This document shows positions 12,501-27,439 of a DNA stretch of 64,000 bases, piece after piece. Every line of letters begins with the position of its first letter. Positions within the stretch are counted from its first letter, which is position 1. The position numbers and the translations under genes were made by a program. Below the pieces are notes generated by a model that did no database searches, was not told the origin of the DNA, and saw only the letters and a program-made list of their open reading frames with translations. Source of the DNA: Bombyx mori (lineage: Eukaryota; Arthropoda; Insecta; Lepidoptera; Bombycidae); NCBI RefSeq assembly GCF_030269925.1, contig NC_085107.1:5952001-6016000 (forward strand). Direction: 5' to 3'.

Positions 12501-15500
12501 TGTTGAACTTCAATTTTTTTTTTAATATTGAATTGTCATCGGTCCTTAATAAGTATACCAAATTTCGAGTTAATCCGACGTTTTCGAGGGGATCAAAATC
12601 ATGTTCAAAGATTCCGTTACAAACATACATACGTCTGAAGCTAATAAAAGCGTATTAAAAATATGCATGTGTACATATTTAAGAGGAATACTCTTAAACA
12701 TTTTGTTTTCTAAGAAATTCACAAGGTACTCGGATGCAATTAATGCTACACTATCGCGGGCTGTAACATTCATTATATTCACGTGTGAATCACATTTCGG
12801 CCTTTATAATAAAACGCACGACTGCATTGTACACGTCGCTCCTTCCATTGTTGCCAGAAACAAAAGGCTACGTTCTCCCAAGGTTTTTGATAAATGCAAT
12901 AATGATTCTGCAAATCACGTTAATCTGATGTAAAATATAATTTACTCTTGTCCCCATTTTTTAGCTCTTAGAATCTGAATGTGCCTTAACAGACGGGATT
13001 TCGACAGAATGACCTCACCTAATGCTCGTCTAACAAATGAGGACACTGTCTGATGTGTCCGGTTTGCGTGTATCTGCGATATTCATTATAATTTAAATAT
13101 AATATTATTTTTAGATGCAAAATATAATATGTTTTGCCAATACTAACTTAAACTTTTTATCAAAAAATCGTTTGAAGTCGTCGTGGCCCAAAGGATAAGA
13201 CGTCCGGTGCATTCGTATGTAGCGAAGCACCGGTGTTCGAATCCCGCAGGCGGGTACCAATTTTTCTAATAAAATACGTACACAACAAATGTTCATGATT
13301 GACTTCCACGGTGAAAGAATAACATCGTGTAAAAATCAAACCCGCAAAATTATAATTTGCGTAATTACTGGTGTTAGGACCTCTTATAAGTCCGTGCAGA
13401 TGGGGTACCACCACCCTGCCTATTTCTGCCGTGAAGCAGTAATGCGTTTCGGTTTGGAGGGTGGGGCAGCCGTTGTAACTATACTGAGACCTTAGAACTT
13501 ATATGTCAAGCTGGGTGGCGCATTTACGTTGTGGATGTCTATGAGCTCCAGTAACCACTTAACACTAGGTGGGCTGTGAACACGTCCCCCATCCAAGAAA
13601 AAAAAAATAAAAAAAAATCGCTTACTGTTTATTAACAATAAAATTTAATAAATTGGTAAACGGAGTTGAGCTTGGCATTAATTCGACACAGTAGTATAAC
13701 GCGCTAGCCGTTAGTCGCCAACCGTGTCGAGCTGATTAGCGCTGGGGTATGAATTTGACGTGGCCTATTTTACACCCGCTTAAAGAAAAAAAATATCGTG
13801 TACCTACTTGATATATCCATCAACTTCAAGTGAAAGTTAAATACTATGAAATCTTGTATTAGGTTCGTCACGTGGGAATGCTAACGACAAATTTTCAATC
13901 GTGATTTCTGCCGTTTACAATGCTACTGATCTTCCATAGCAAATCTATTATTGTTCTGGTACCTCAAGTTTATTTTTGTACTATACTAATAGGCAGGGCG
14001 TGTTGTAGGTAATCCCGAATAGGTACGCACCGATATCATGCCTATTCTGTTCATTCCTAGTTTGAAATGTAATACTGCCGTTCTTTACTGAAACTGAACT
14101 AAGTCTTGTACCGTATTTATCTAGATAGATGTCTACGATAAATTTGTATTGTATATAGGACGGAGTTCAGAACGAATCAGTCAATTCTACAGGAACTCGG
14201 CATCAAGCAGCGACTATCCTCCATCGTTCAGGGTCGCATTCTCACTTTCTTCGGGCATGTGTCGCGGCGGGATGACGACTCAGTTGAGCGCCTTGTGGTG
14301 CAGGGCATGATAGAGGGTACAAGACCGCGCGGCAGATCACCATTACGATGGACCGACCAAATAAAGGCAACTCTAAACGGTCCCGTTAACGAGTGCACAA
14401 GAAAGGCCGCGGTACGCGAGGAATGGCGACGTCTGGTGAAGCGCACCACCACCCGAAGCGATGACCACGGCCACTCTGCCAAGAGTGCATGCGACTGAGA
14501 AGAAGAATATAGGTACAGCAAAACACTCGCCAACGTGACACTTGTGTCGTGTGAGCTTACCGATCTACTGAAATTAAATAACAAATATTGCGATTTAACG
14601 ACACAGACAGAACTTTTTTATGTAGTACTATGTGTGAGGTTGAAGAGCTTTTACCTATGAATGTGCTACTATCCCAAGAACCACGAAAATGTTTTCAAAA
14701 TATATTTTTGCCTTAGATAAACCGTTTTTTTTATTATTTTTTTATTATGGCCTAGTTAAAGGTCATGGATAGAAATTTAATATAGACGAAGCCGCATACC
14801 CTATATCTAGTTGTTTGATATACAGTTTCAACATGGAACTGCTTTGAAGCTGTAAGCTGTAAAGGTTGAGAGCGTTAAAACTGAAAAACCAGAAAATTGA
14901 AAGAAAACACTTGAATATTTACAAAAGTAAACCAACAATTTCCTCGTCTCGGTGAAATTTAAAACGACCTTTCCATTCTGAAATAAGCATTTTGTACTTG
15001 AGTTAATCACACGGACCGCAAGCTAGAAGTCTCAATTGAAAACGAATATGAACCGTCGCGTCGCTCAACACGTTTCGACGTTAAGCAATATTTATTCTCA
15101 AGTCTCATTTCCTAATTCGTTAGACCACAGTAACTGTATTTCAGATCGCAGTCTTCATTTCCTTTTCATGACTTGAGCTGAGATCAATATTTTATTATTG
15201 TGAATTCGAAAGTAAATCTTTCGAATATGTACCTCCCTTAGTAATTTTACTTTAACTTTAAGCCTATAAAATTTCATTAAGTTCCTACTCTAATCACAAC
15301 TGTTTGAACTATTTTTCTTCAATACGATTTTAGTATATGTAATCTTCATACTTCTCTATAGCTCATATATTGTTTGTTTCACACTTATGTTTCTCTCTCT
15401 CAAATATTTTATAATAGAGTCACTGTCCGAATATTTCAACAAAATCATTTTAAAATTTAGACATTAGAAATAATACATAATTTCAAATCAACGATTAACG

Positions 15501-18500
15501 ATAAAGAATGAATGTCCTTTTGTAACTAAACTTAATTTCAAATATATTGTCAAACTCGATGATACAGATAATAACGTTAAACGTATCTTAATTTCGTTGA
15601 AAATTAACAACATTGGATAACCATAGTGTTCATAATAACGTATTGTTACGATGCCGATAATGCATCGTTATCGGGAGCCCATTCGTCGCGGGTATGGTAC
15701 CTAACGCATACGTGGTGCTTGTGTATTGCCTGCTCGGAAATTTCAGTTTAAATTTTATTCGCTTGAATAAAAAATATATGAGAAGCAAAATATTTTTCCA
15801 CTTGAGTAATTTAATTAAATATAAAATGTTTGCTTGGAAACAATTTTAGGTATTTACAAATTAATGATATTTCCGTTACATTTGCTACACTTTAACTATT
15901 TTAATTGAGTGATTTCCGTATTCTTCCCAAATATTCCAATCGGTTTTTTTTTTTTCGTCGTCTATTCTTATTTTGATTTGAGCAATCCAAGCACGTCATT
16001 GCTGATATCACGATAATATGTACACCGATAACAGCATATTTTGTTAACTGACGGGTCACAACTGATAAACTTGGCATTCAGATTTAATGTAACATCAAAG
16101 TAAAAAAATAACATAAACCGACTTATGTTGCCACAGCAAAAATACAATAATGTCAGTTTTTCGATTATTATTGCACACTTACTTGAAACGCTAATTAAGT
16201 TTTTTTGTTTTTATTTATTCAATTTAACTATTGTTTGCCCAGTGGTAAAATTCGACATTAATAATTAATACCTCAAGGTTTAAATCTATTTCATGTACTA
16301 CATTTTCATATTTTTTCGTCTAAATATTGGAAAAAAAGAATTATTTCCATTTTCTTATTACTCGAAATGCGTCAATGCGTACTAAGTAATAAAGAAAATG
16401 CTTTTAATTAATTACTAATTAATTCTTAATTAAAAGCGTTTTCTTTATTGTATAATTAATTATGTAATTAATTAAGAGTGGTGAAATAGATACTAAACTG
16501 TTTTATTTTTCCTTATTTATTTATATAGATCATAATAAAGGACTGCAAATATAACATATTTTCATAGTATATGATGCCTCTACCAAAAAGCATACTGGGT
16601 CGCGTTGCGAACGCTGCTGCTGCTGCGAATTCAATGGCTTTGCTTTTAAACAACATGCTTCTATACATTTACAAAACTCAAATGTATGCTTTTTGCTAGA
16701 TGCCGTCCGAGTGGCGATTAACACCGAGAACCCGTTTCCCGGAACTTTTACAGGTGGGTGTGCAGTGAAAATCGTTAGAACTATTTAATACTCTTGTTGA
16801 AACAGCTCGCCATGAGTTTTAAGCCAAAAAAAAAACAACTTACAGATTTGTTTGTATTATTATTATTATTTTTCCTACCTATGCTGATAGCCTTGAGAGG
16901 CTTATTTCAGCTTCACCCTAAAGTTTGTAGGTGAGCTCACGGGGCTCAAACTGGAGAGTTGCTAACACTGACCCTAGCAAGAGCAGTGCTTCGCAGAATC
17001 TACCACCGAATCGGAAACGCGACCCACTGAGAAGATCCGGCGAGAAACTCAGTGGGCTGTGTCTATGGGTTAATTCGCTCGTCGAGCCCATCGTCGCAAG
17101 CGACGGGTTCGACGAGGACGGTGACCGGCTTTGTATTATGATAATGACAATTTGCCTTTTGCTCTAGTTGAAAATTTTAATGAAATAATGGGAAACTGCT
17201 ACATAGTTTTGGGTTTCGAATTCGCTCCGCGCGTGTTATCTGTGCAATATAGATGATATCCACGACCAAATGTCCTAGTATAAGTTTAATGAGGTCTTAC
17301 AAAACACGTTTTACGTCACGGCACGAGAGCAAGCCATAAATGCAATTTAAGAGGCACGTGGACAGGGGATGCGTCGTATTGTACTCGAGGGCTATCCGCG
17401 TAGTTTCGCTCTTGGGATCTGTACAGGCTCAAGTGATACAGATTGGGTCCGATTTATGCGTTTTCGCGTCATTACTGGGTCTTTCTGGATGGATCCAGTA
17501 TAATTACGTATGATTTTACGCACACATTAAGTTCAGAAATCTACGTTAATAAAAATTTTTTTGTAGATTAATTACTAGATAAAATTAGCCCGAACATCAT
17601 GCAATCAACGGTAAAAGAGTCTTATCACTCTTCGGTTACTCGATCAGATCTGTCTGACTTTAAAATAGTGTGAGTGCTTATTTAGAATCAGCGTTTAATC
17701 ATTAATCCAGTTTTCACGTTCGACTTGAAATTCAACGATCAGTATTTCGTTAATCGATCGATTTGTGGTCTTCTCAAACTCACGAATAGAATTTATCTAA
17801 AATATGCCTAATCATTAATGAAGTCAAAAGTAAAGTGATCGGTTGGATTTTCAATTTTATTATTGTATGACTTTGTTGCGACCCAATTTGAATATCTACG
17901 TGTTTAATTGCTAAATTTTAATTGGTCGGTTATCTTCATCGCTACAGAGTGTTACTTTCTTAATTAAGGCCAACAGTGCCGTTGCACGTATCGATAACTT
18001 ATTGACATCGGTTGCTCAACTCTAGCCAATAAAATAAGATTGTCGGTTGCGGGTAGAAGCGAAGGCCCAGGTGATACATTGAGGCTAAAGTTTATAGCTT
18101 GGGCGAGGTTTCCCGCCCTTTAATATTTAATATTGAAAAAAATATACAGGCTATCCATCGCGATCTCGAATCGGAACTTGTTTATTGAAGTCGGTAGCGG
18201 TGGTGCTATATTATAGAGTCTCGTAGAATCGATGCAAACGGGCATGTGAGATCCGATCAATGTTTGGCTTCACTCTTGAGTTTTAATGTTATAAAATAAT
18301 ATGTTTGATTCAAAGACATTTTATCAATTTAGTAATTAGTTGTTACTTACATTTTTTTTATTGCTTAGATGGGTGGACGAGCTCACAGCCCACCAGGTTT
18401 TAAGTGGTTACTGGAGCCCATAGACATCTACAACGTAAATGCGCCACCCATCTAGAGATATAAGTTCTAAGGTCTCAGTATAGTTACAACGGTTGCCCCG

Positions 18501-21500
18501 CCCTTCAAACCGAAACACATTATTGCTTTACGGCAGAACAAGACATAGTGGTGGTACCTACCCACGTAATAAATATGTGTACGTTAATATTTTTTTATAA
18601 TAAATTGATAGGGTCACGAAACATCACGGTTCGTTTTTAAGACTCGAAAACGTAACAAACTATTTATTATACAGAAAGTTTCTTACATAGTATTACAAAA
18701 CCATGTTCGAGTTTAGATTTACCAATAGGAAACCCGAAAATATGCTACGATTATTTTGCCAACCTCCGGTGATATGTGTGAGTGTGAGTGATGCCAGTCG
18801 TTTGTTTTCATTCGGTTTAGAAAAAACAAACAGAAGAATCATAAATTGTACATGAAAGCTTCGGGTAATAGTTGTGCGTTCACTTCACTTGCCACAAAAC
18901 TACCCTCGCATCAGTCATAAAGTGCCTTGAAAACGTCCTGCTAGGAGGAGAAACTACACAAAACAACCAAACCAGACAAACTAGAAACATGATTTAAAAA
19001 AAAAAAACGATTTAAAAGTGACAGAGAACAGAGTTTTTAAATTAAGAGTAAAATTAATTAATTTTCATATATTCAGTTAACTAGATGATGACCGATTCTT
19101 TTTTGATAACGCCATCTTGTTGTGTCTTTAAAGCGGTTAGTTGCCCTCAATTAAGAAAAATAGTATTATTATTCGCCAATAGATGTCGGGAAGAGTTGAT
19201 TATTGAAAACACGAATAAAACAACATTTTTTGAAAATAAATCGTAGCTAGATCGATTTATCGCCCCCGAAATCCCCTGTATACTAAATTTTATGAAAATC
19301 GTTGGAGCCGTTTCCGAGATTCAGATTATATATATTAATATACAAGAATTGCTCGTTTAAAGGTATATGATACTGTGATGTAATAAACAAAACAGTTTAG
19401 AGAATCAGAAAGCTTGGTCGTCGAGTGTTTTTGTTTGACAAGACGATCGGTTCCCCCGGGCCCCGTATTCGAAGTCGACGGGCGATTCCCTAAACACAGG
19501 CCACGTACTCCTTCTATTTCTTTTACATCTCTGAGAGTATAGTAACCTCACACCGGTAACTGTGCGGTCTTCGCCGCCCTCCCTGAATTATTAACATGTG
19601 CCATCGTAGAAGTTGAATCAACAAAATTAAAACTTAGCAACCTCTTTCATATTTCGCCTACTAACCTTGCCTTGAAAACGACTTGAGAGGCTTTCTCGGA
19701 AGTCATTTCAACAAAAGACATCTATAAACACGCTTTTCCATTGGGAAAAGAAACATTCTCATTATCAAGTTTTATTTTATTCTACTGAAGAAGATCTCTG
19801 AATATTCAACATCTGCTCTTGTTTAAAAAACTGTCTTTCATTTAGTATTTCTTGACTCTTTATAGTTTTCTTGAGCTATCTTGTTGGTGCTATGAAGTTT
19901 ATTATGATCTATACTTTTGTGTTTCGTTTTCAATTTAATAGTTTAATCAAAACTGCGTTCTATCTATTGGTATCGACCGAATATAACAGCAAAAAGCTGT
20001 TTTCATTGATTGCCAGGTCATCTGTGTTGTGGCCGACTGTGAATCGTTCGTGGACACATGTGGCCATATCCGACCGCTTTGAATAAAACACGAAAGGAGC
20101 TGCCGGCGCCGATCTTTGCTTGTTTTATTACGGACGATTGGCTCCGAAATCCAGGCGGCTTTTCGACGTAAATCTTGGGTTTGAAAAATTTAAAAATGGC
20201 ACGCCGAGGGCGTCTCCTGCAACGTGCCGGCTCGACGTTTCCGTTTATTCCGTACCTTATACGCCGTTTACGGTGTACCCTGACAGCGTTAATAATTAAG
20301 AGCACTTTTCCTCGGTGCCAAGTGGATGAGAGCAGTCGCGCTACGAAATCTACGCGGTACGCCATTCCAAAACATATTATGCGACTTATTGATAATAATA
20401 ATAATAATTGCAAACCAGTACAAAATCATTAATCAATTGATTTCGTTTGGACGTTATATTTTAGAATTATAATTTGCGTAATTACTGGTGGTAGGACCTC
20501 TTGTGAGGCCGCGCGGGTGGGTACCACCGCCCTGCCTATTTCTGCCGTGAAACAGTAATGCGTTTCGGTTTGAAGGGTGGGGCAGCCGTTGTAACTATAC
20601 TGAGACCTTAGAACTTATATCTTAAGGTGGGTGGCGCATTTACGTTGTAGATGTCTATGGGTTCCAGTAACCACTTAACACCAGGTGGGCTGTGAGCTCG
20701 TCGACCCAACTAAGCAATAAAAAAAAATAAAAAGAAAGAATCACCACAGTATCAATAGCAGCAAATTTAGAACCACGCAACGATATAGATTAAAAGGATT
20801 ACGGACCTAGACGCTTTCAAAAATCTCTTTATCGCTTGAACAAATACAAACAATCAATACTGCTACTGAAACAATAATTATTATGAAGTTCAAGTAAGTC
20901 TCTCAAAATATTAATGTCGTAAATCCTGAGCGTAGCCTAGATGTTTTTAAAAAGGTAAATATGTCAACGTGAAGGGAACGTGAGAACCGACATTTTTTTC
21001 AAACCACACAACTCCCTACCAAGGTATCGTAAGCCTCTCTTGACAAATGCCTAAGATGAACGGTTATCTTACATACAGTTTACGTCTTGTATATTTATGC
21101 AAAAAAAATTCCAGCTCATAATAATGTCGGGCTTCAGCAGACAAGATATATGGACACAAAGTAAGGGACTTGTTACTTGGATTTACATCAGGAACGTCTT
21201 GTGAGAGAATACAATTTCCTCAACAAATTTATTTCGTCTTGTCATTATTCTAAAACGCAATAGCATTCTTTGTTATCAGCTTTGTTTATTACTAAAATAT
21301 TATTCAAAAAAGTTTTTGTCTAATTTTTATTTCTATCTATTTCTCAACAATCGTAAAAAATAGTACCTATGGCCGAAAGAACCAATATGACAAAGAAAAC
21401 ACGAATTCAATCGTGAACTTTATATGTAGACTTTCTTTATAAATTTAGAAATAAACTTTAATATTTTTTTGCTGCTTTAAACTTTAATTATTAAAATAAA

Positions 21501-24500
21501 GTTTTAAGGGAAATTTGTCTTGGTTGAAGCTATTTAAAAATTAAGATTATGAAATGGTGTTTAGATCTCTATACCATCGTTATTTATATAATATTTTTTT
21601 CTGTTCGTCTAGTTAATTTTTCATTTGAGTATTACCCAAAAACTACTGAGCTAATCTCGATTATCCTCCCTTTATTTAGAAGTTTACGTTATTAGTTTTA
21701 AAGATACAAAAATAGTTTCCGTGATCATCGACATAAAAGCTGAAATATAAATTATAAAATCAAAACGCTTTTTTTCCCGTTTTTTTTTTCAAGTTTTCAT
21801 TTGACGTATATTATTAAAATATTTACTTTATTGCACTAAGATTTTACTACACATTTAATGAACATGGAGATACAGGACGCGCAAGCATAGACCTTAAAAC
21901 TTTGTAACCGACATGGAGTTCGTTTAAGACAAAATGTATTGACGGGAAAGGCAAACTCAATTCCCCCCTGGAATCGCTTACGATGGCTCATAATTTAATC
22001 ATATAATTCACAATTTAAACATTAACTCCACCTCAGCTGCCTCGAAAATAATCCAAGACAAAAGACATTCATTCAATTCTATATATATATATAATAGATA
22101 TATGCGGAAGAAACGATTTTATTTAAAAAAAAGGAGTATCTGAGATCTCTGAGCGTAGCAAGTCTTTTGGGTTGATTGATCGGGGTACCCTTCCATTAAA
22201 TATTAAATAAAGTGAGCAATTTGTCTGTATCGCTTACTGATGATGAATTGATAATATTGAAAGTTACACGGGGCTCGAAGTTTATTATCACTGACTACGT
22301 GACACTCCAAATATGCAGAGACACTCGATTGAATGCTACAATCTCAAATAAGTACAATATTTTTAAAACTTATTTACTAATGTACTTACTTGAAGGCTCA
22401 CAGTGTAATATGCACGGATATATTTTTGTATATTGCACAAGAAAATGAATGAAATAAATTTAATACCTTTTCCAGCATAATATGTCACAAAATTTGTTAC
22501 ACCCATACCATAGGCATTCCTATAATACTCTTAATAAATACGAATATCTGTAAGTACGTCGTGAATATATACGAAAGAAAATCTAAATCTGATTCTGTGT
22601 TAATTTGAAATATGGCAATACACATATATATGTCATTTTTTTAAAAATAAAAAACAAAAAAATGACAAAAATTAAACGAATTTAGTTCTTCAGGTGGGAG
22701 TCATTATGGTCGAATTATTGGGTGAACACAAGTATTCATACGATGCTTTTTTAGTACTGTAGTTAACTCACTGACCATACTAATCGCTTGAGCACTATTT
22801 TTTATATAAAAAGAAAAAAAAACATAGAGGTGATTAATCCAAAACCCACATCGTCTTTTCGCATTAAAAGTGTAAAACTTCCTAAAATATTCGAAATTAA
22901 GTTAATATACGGATCATTTGGAATCATTTGGTATCACCAGTATTTTTCTCATAAATACTGTCAAAAGAGCGTAGTTTAGTATTAGTTTTTTTTTTGTTTT
23001 TTTTACCAATGTTTTGACTACTGTTAACAAAATTAATACATTATTTTATCTTACTTTAATAGACAGTTGCAAAGATGATCAATATTAAAAATATAACATG
23101 TTAAACCTTTAAAACACTCTCCTGTAAAATTAGTAAGTTTTGAGATTATACAGTTTTAATGCGAGAAGACATGTCAAATAGATTTCTCTAAAACAGTATT
23201 ATCGTTATTGTTTGTTGAACATAAATTTCAGCTACGCTACGGTACAGTACGGTAGCTTTATCTGATTTTATAGGTTATTGAAAGAGTTTCGAAGACAAAG
23301 TTTTGTTTCTGCCATGTAATACTGTTAGTGACTTTTCGGACAAAGACAATGAAATACCGTACAAAGAGGCATGCTGCGCCCGCTTCAAAGCGACATTATA
23401 CACTGCTCCAAGAGATCGGCTGCTGCAAACTTTAGCGACGACGATGTGGTGCAGCGTCGCTACATATTCAACTGCACATCTCTTTACCCTGCAAATTGAT
23501 TTTCGTAAACTGTCCGTTCGATGTTGGCAACTTCGTTACATGCTGCATAGGAAATTAGGTAACCTAACAACGATTGGGTCACTGTCAACACTATTAGAAT
23601 ACTTTTTAGTTTTATTATTGAGAGAGAGAGAGGGAGAGAGAGTATTGTTTATTGTACACCAAAAAACAAATAAACAGTACGATACATTAAATACAAAAAA
23701 GTACAATTGGCGGTCTTATCGCTAAGAGCGATCTCTTCTAGACGACCATCAGGTGGACAAGAATCATTTGGAAACGAACTACGCGCGGTGTACCAATCTA
23801 GTGAAATATATATACACATACATACATACATATATCCGTAAATATACATACAATTAATACACAATGTAATATAATAATAATTATTAAAAATTTGACTTTG
23901 TTGATAGAGGAAGATAGGGTCCATTTCATTGTGAGTGATCACTAACACCAATGGACATCACCTATCCCAGGGCTACAGTCAAGAATCTGCATAGCATTTT
24001 TCAAATGTCATGTGGTGTTCCATAAACTCACCCCAAGGTCAAACGTTGATTTTTTTTAAACTCAAGAATTGACGATATTTCTGTTTTCAAAGACGTCCAG
24101 TTTTATTTTGTTTATGTATAAACTCGTTAATCAATTCACCGCCCATATGATGTTAAAGAGTCACAGTTGCCCGTATACATCGCAATGGGGCATTGAACTT
24201 GAAACATGAGGTATAAGTCTCAATATAGTACACATAAAAGCTGTTTCAAGTTTCAACCCTTAAAATTATTCGCGGCAAAATAAGCAGGGCAGTGGAACCA
24301 ACCCGAACTCACAATACCCTCTATCACCACTAATTACTACTAACTTACATAGAAGATAATTGTTGTGTTAGAGACTGCGGTCTTGCTTTGACACCATTGT
24401 CATAATGTTACAAAAACAAGACATGTATTCCGACTATAAATATTAAATTTTCCGTATTCTGCAAGCTCGTCTGCCGGCCTCAGCTGGCTCCTACACTAAC

Positions 24501-27403
24501 CGCGACGTTAAAAATTCAGTATTACGTTATCGTCTAGCGCCTTTGTCCTGAAATTCGATCACATCTTCTCTTTAAAAACTTATACATTACAGCGATCGTG
24601 TCCGAATACTTAATCGACATATTTTATTTCGGTTCATTAATCTTTAAAATGATGTTGCTAAGGCCTTGGCTTTGGTGCTGAGTGTATTATTATACATTGG
24701 GAAAACAACTCCTTCATTCGTTCAAATGCAGCACGAAGAAACTTGGTGAAAATCAATCGACTAAGTGACCCCCGCCCGTATATTTAGGTAATTATTGTAT
24801 TTACAATTGTCTTTAGTTAATTCAATGAACAAAAAACGGTTTTCTAGAATTTTTATTGAGATTTCAGATTTTGGCCATTGGTATATACAATTTTACTTTA
24901 TTTAAGCTATTACTGTGTTTTAAGCCCTTCATAATTCGGACTGAGCAAACGATTAGGTATTTGTTTCATTCTCAAAAAAGTACTTGTCAATTTTTTATTT
25001 ATTACTGAACAAAAAACGAATGTGTTGTGAAAGTCAGAATGACATAGCTATTTTTTTCGTGTCATATCGGTGCCGCCTACACGGATGCATGTAACGGCAG
25101 TTGTTGAATATCATCATCACGATATTTGGCCAGCAGACCATATTTGATTAAGCAGGCCAGAAGCCACAATACTTATTCACATACACTTTCTACACAACCT
25201 ATTTTCTCTTATACAATTACGAGTATAATATTATTCTAGTTTATAGAAATTTATTAGGTTAAGCTTCTAATAAGTTAACCTCTGTTTTCATTGTTGGATG
25301 ATTTTCTATTTGCTTTCCATCTGTTGCAAAAAAAAGAACGTATGGAGCTAAAACACCGACAGAGGTTTATTTTAATAAAATTTAATAAATTTAATATTTT
25401 ACCAATATATTATTTTAAACTAACATCATAAAGTCGCATAAACTATTTAAAACTCAAAAATCTAGCGAATTGGATATTATTATAGCAATGATACTATGTT
25501 TTGATTATAGTAATTATTAAAATAATAAGGCAGTAACGGGATGGTGGCCCAGATTAGGTCGTAGAGGTGCCAGAAGATCTATAGCACGGTGGACCGATGA
25601 TATATTCAGGGCGGCGTGGCGGAGGTGGATAAGAATGACAGGGGATCGAACATTATGACATGAAAAAGGGGAGACCTATGCCCAGCAGTGGATATCAAAG
25701 TGCTAAAGAGAAATAAAAAAAAAATACATTTTACTAAACGTTTGTCGATTCAAATCGAAGCCAATTTAAGATTTAATGCGTTTTAAAGTAATCTTACATT
25801 TGCGAAGATGTGACGAAGTCTCCTCTGTTATATTTTATTAAATTCGGGGTAGCGTACAGGGGTGGCAGGGGCGTGAAAAATTCAGCGCCCGCGCCCGACC
25901 GCACTTCGGTTAGTCTAGTGTGTAGGATGTGGTATATGTTCGTTTTATATGTATTTTTATGATTCGAGCTCCAAACTTCAGTTTTACTTGACATCACATT
26001 GGTCTAAGAATCAAACATTAAATAAATATGACATATCCTTCTTCAAATGAGGCGTGTGGAGAGTACTTAACGATAGGCAGCGGCTTGGCTTTGTCCCTGG
26101 AATTGCTGAAGTCCATGGGCGACGGTAAGCACTAACCATCAGGTGGGCCGTAAGCTCATCTGCATACAAGGGCATTAAAAAAAAAATTACTCATACATCT
26201 ATTGTATTAATGACAATTGATTTACCATGACTACCATTATATATTATTTACTATTATGTTAAACAAACAAACAAATTAATGTGTAAATACGTGCTTTTTA
26301 AACATATCAAAAACTTTCTTGGACACTTAATAGTGGAATACATAATTATTTCCAGGAACTCAAGTTTAACATTAAAACTTTCCTAAGGATAAAGGATTGT
26401 AAGTTTGAAACTTCGTAAATACGAATTTACAACTTTCTGTCTACACGAGACAGAATTCTTAGTATTCATTAATACACTGTCGATGCAAGCGATTAAATCA
26501 AGATAATTAAATCCAAGCAGAATAAAAAGAAGAATTCAAGTAATATCTTATATATAATACATAGATCAACAAAAACGATTAGAGAATAACATTTTGAACC
26601 TTTCACGTCGACAGAGATAAGCAATACACAAAAAAGTACATAGTAAATGTAATTGCCGAGCCGGTTTATCTGGTCCCGTGACTTTCACCGCATTAGTAAC
26701 ACGGAAACATACGAATCCTTCGGCAGTTATACAAGCAACATCTCTTATAGAATCAAGAATTACTTTTGGCAGTTACGAAACATATTGCAAGCACATAATT
26801 ATTGTTATGTATGAATTTATTATAATGCAAGTTAAAGTTAACAAGAGTGTACACGCAAACAGGTTTGTGATCTACAGAGGTGACTCAAAACTCATTAAAA
26901 CGCATTTCCAGTAGATCAAATTCACATCTTCGAATTACACCAATCATGATATTTACGCCGACACCGTTCCAAAACAAGATAGCCAAAAAACATTACTGAA
27001 ACTTTCAAAAAGAGTAAGAAGTCAAAAACCCAATATCTTAGAAGTACTTTTCGGTTCGCATTCGTGTTTGCCTCGTTGGAGGAACAGAAAGAACGTAGAA
27101 TTATTATTTTCACTTCAGTTGATCTTCGACGAAAACTTTCACGACCGCTTTCACGATGTCCTGCAGAAATTTGTACTGTTCAAGTTTCTAGACATTGTAC
27201 TCAGTTAAATTGAATATGCAAAGCATTAGAGAATTGTTTTAAACGCGATAAAATGGTTACTGCTAATCATAAATTAAAAGAAACAATTTGATGAGGTAGG
27301 TAGATTCTGTTGAAAGTTTTGAATGATGATTTACCTCCCTGCCTATTTCTGCCGTGAAGCAGTAATGCGTTTCGGTTTGAAGGGTGGGGCAGCCGATGTA
27401 ACT

Positions 27404-27439
<36 letters not shown>

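Noticed and set aside
12601..12933. 110-codon + strand ORF
   Set aside because: No signal peptide, domain or conserved motif. It overlaps an opposing ORF and a possible LINE tail.
13175..13250. Possible tRNA gene
   Set aside because: The A- and B-box-like motifs belong to the tRNA-derived head of Bm1. It does not fold as a complete tRNA and is followed by the SINE body.
13160..13495. ORFs on both strands around a Bm1 copy
   Set aside because: They are translations of SINE sequence; the same peptides would appear at every Bm1 locus.
23303..23725. 140-codon + strand ORF
   Set aside because: It runs through a GA microsatellite and a LINE-like tail, and the composition gives no family resemblance. 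It looks like a chance read-through.
27405..27434. Poly(T) as a simple repeat
   Set aside because: It is the poly(A) tail of the - strand LINE, shown by the adjacent 3' UTR and target duplication.
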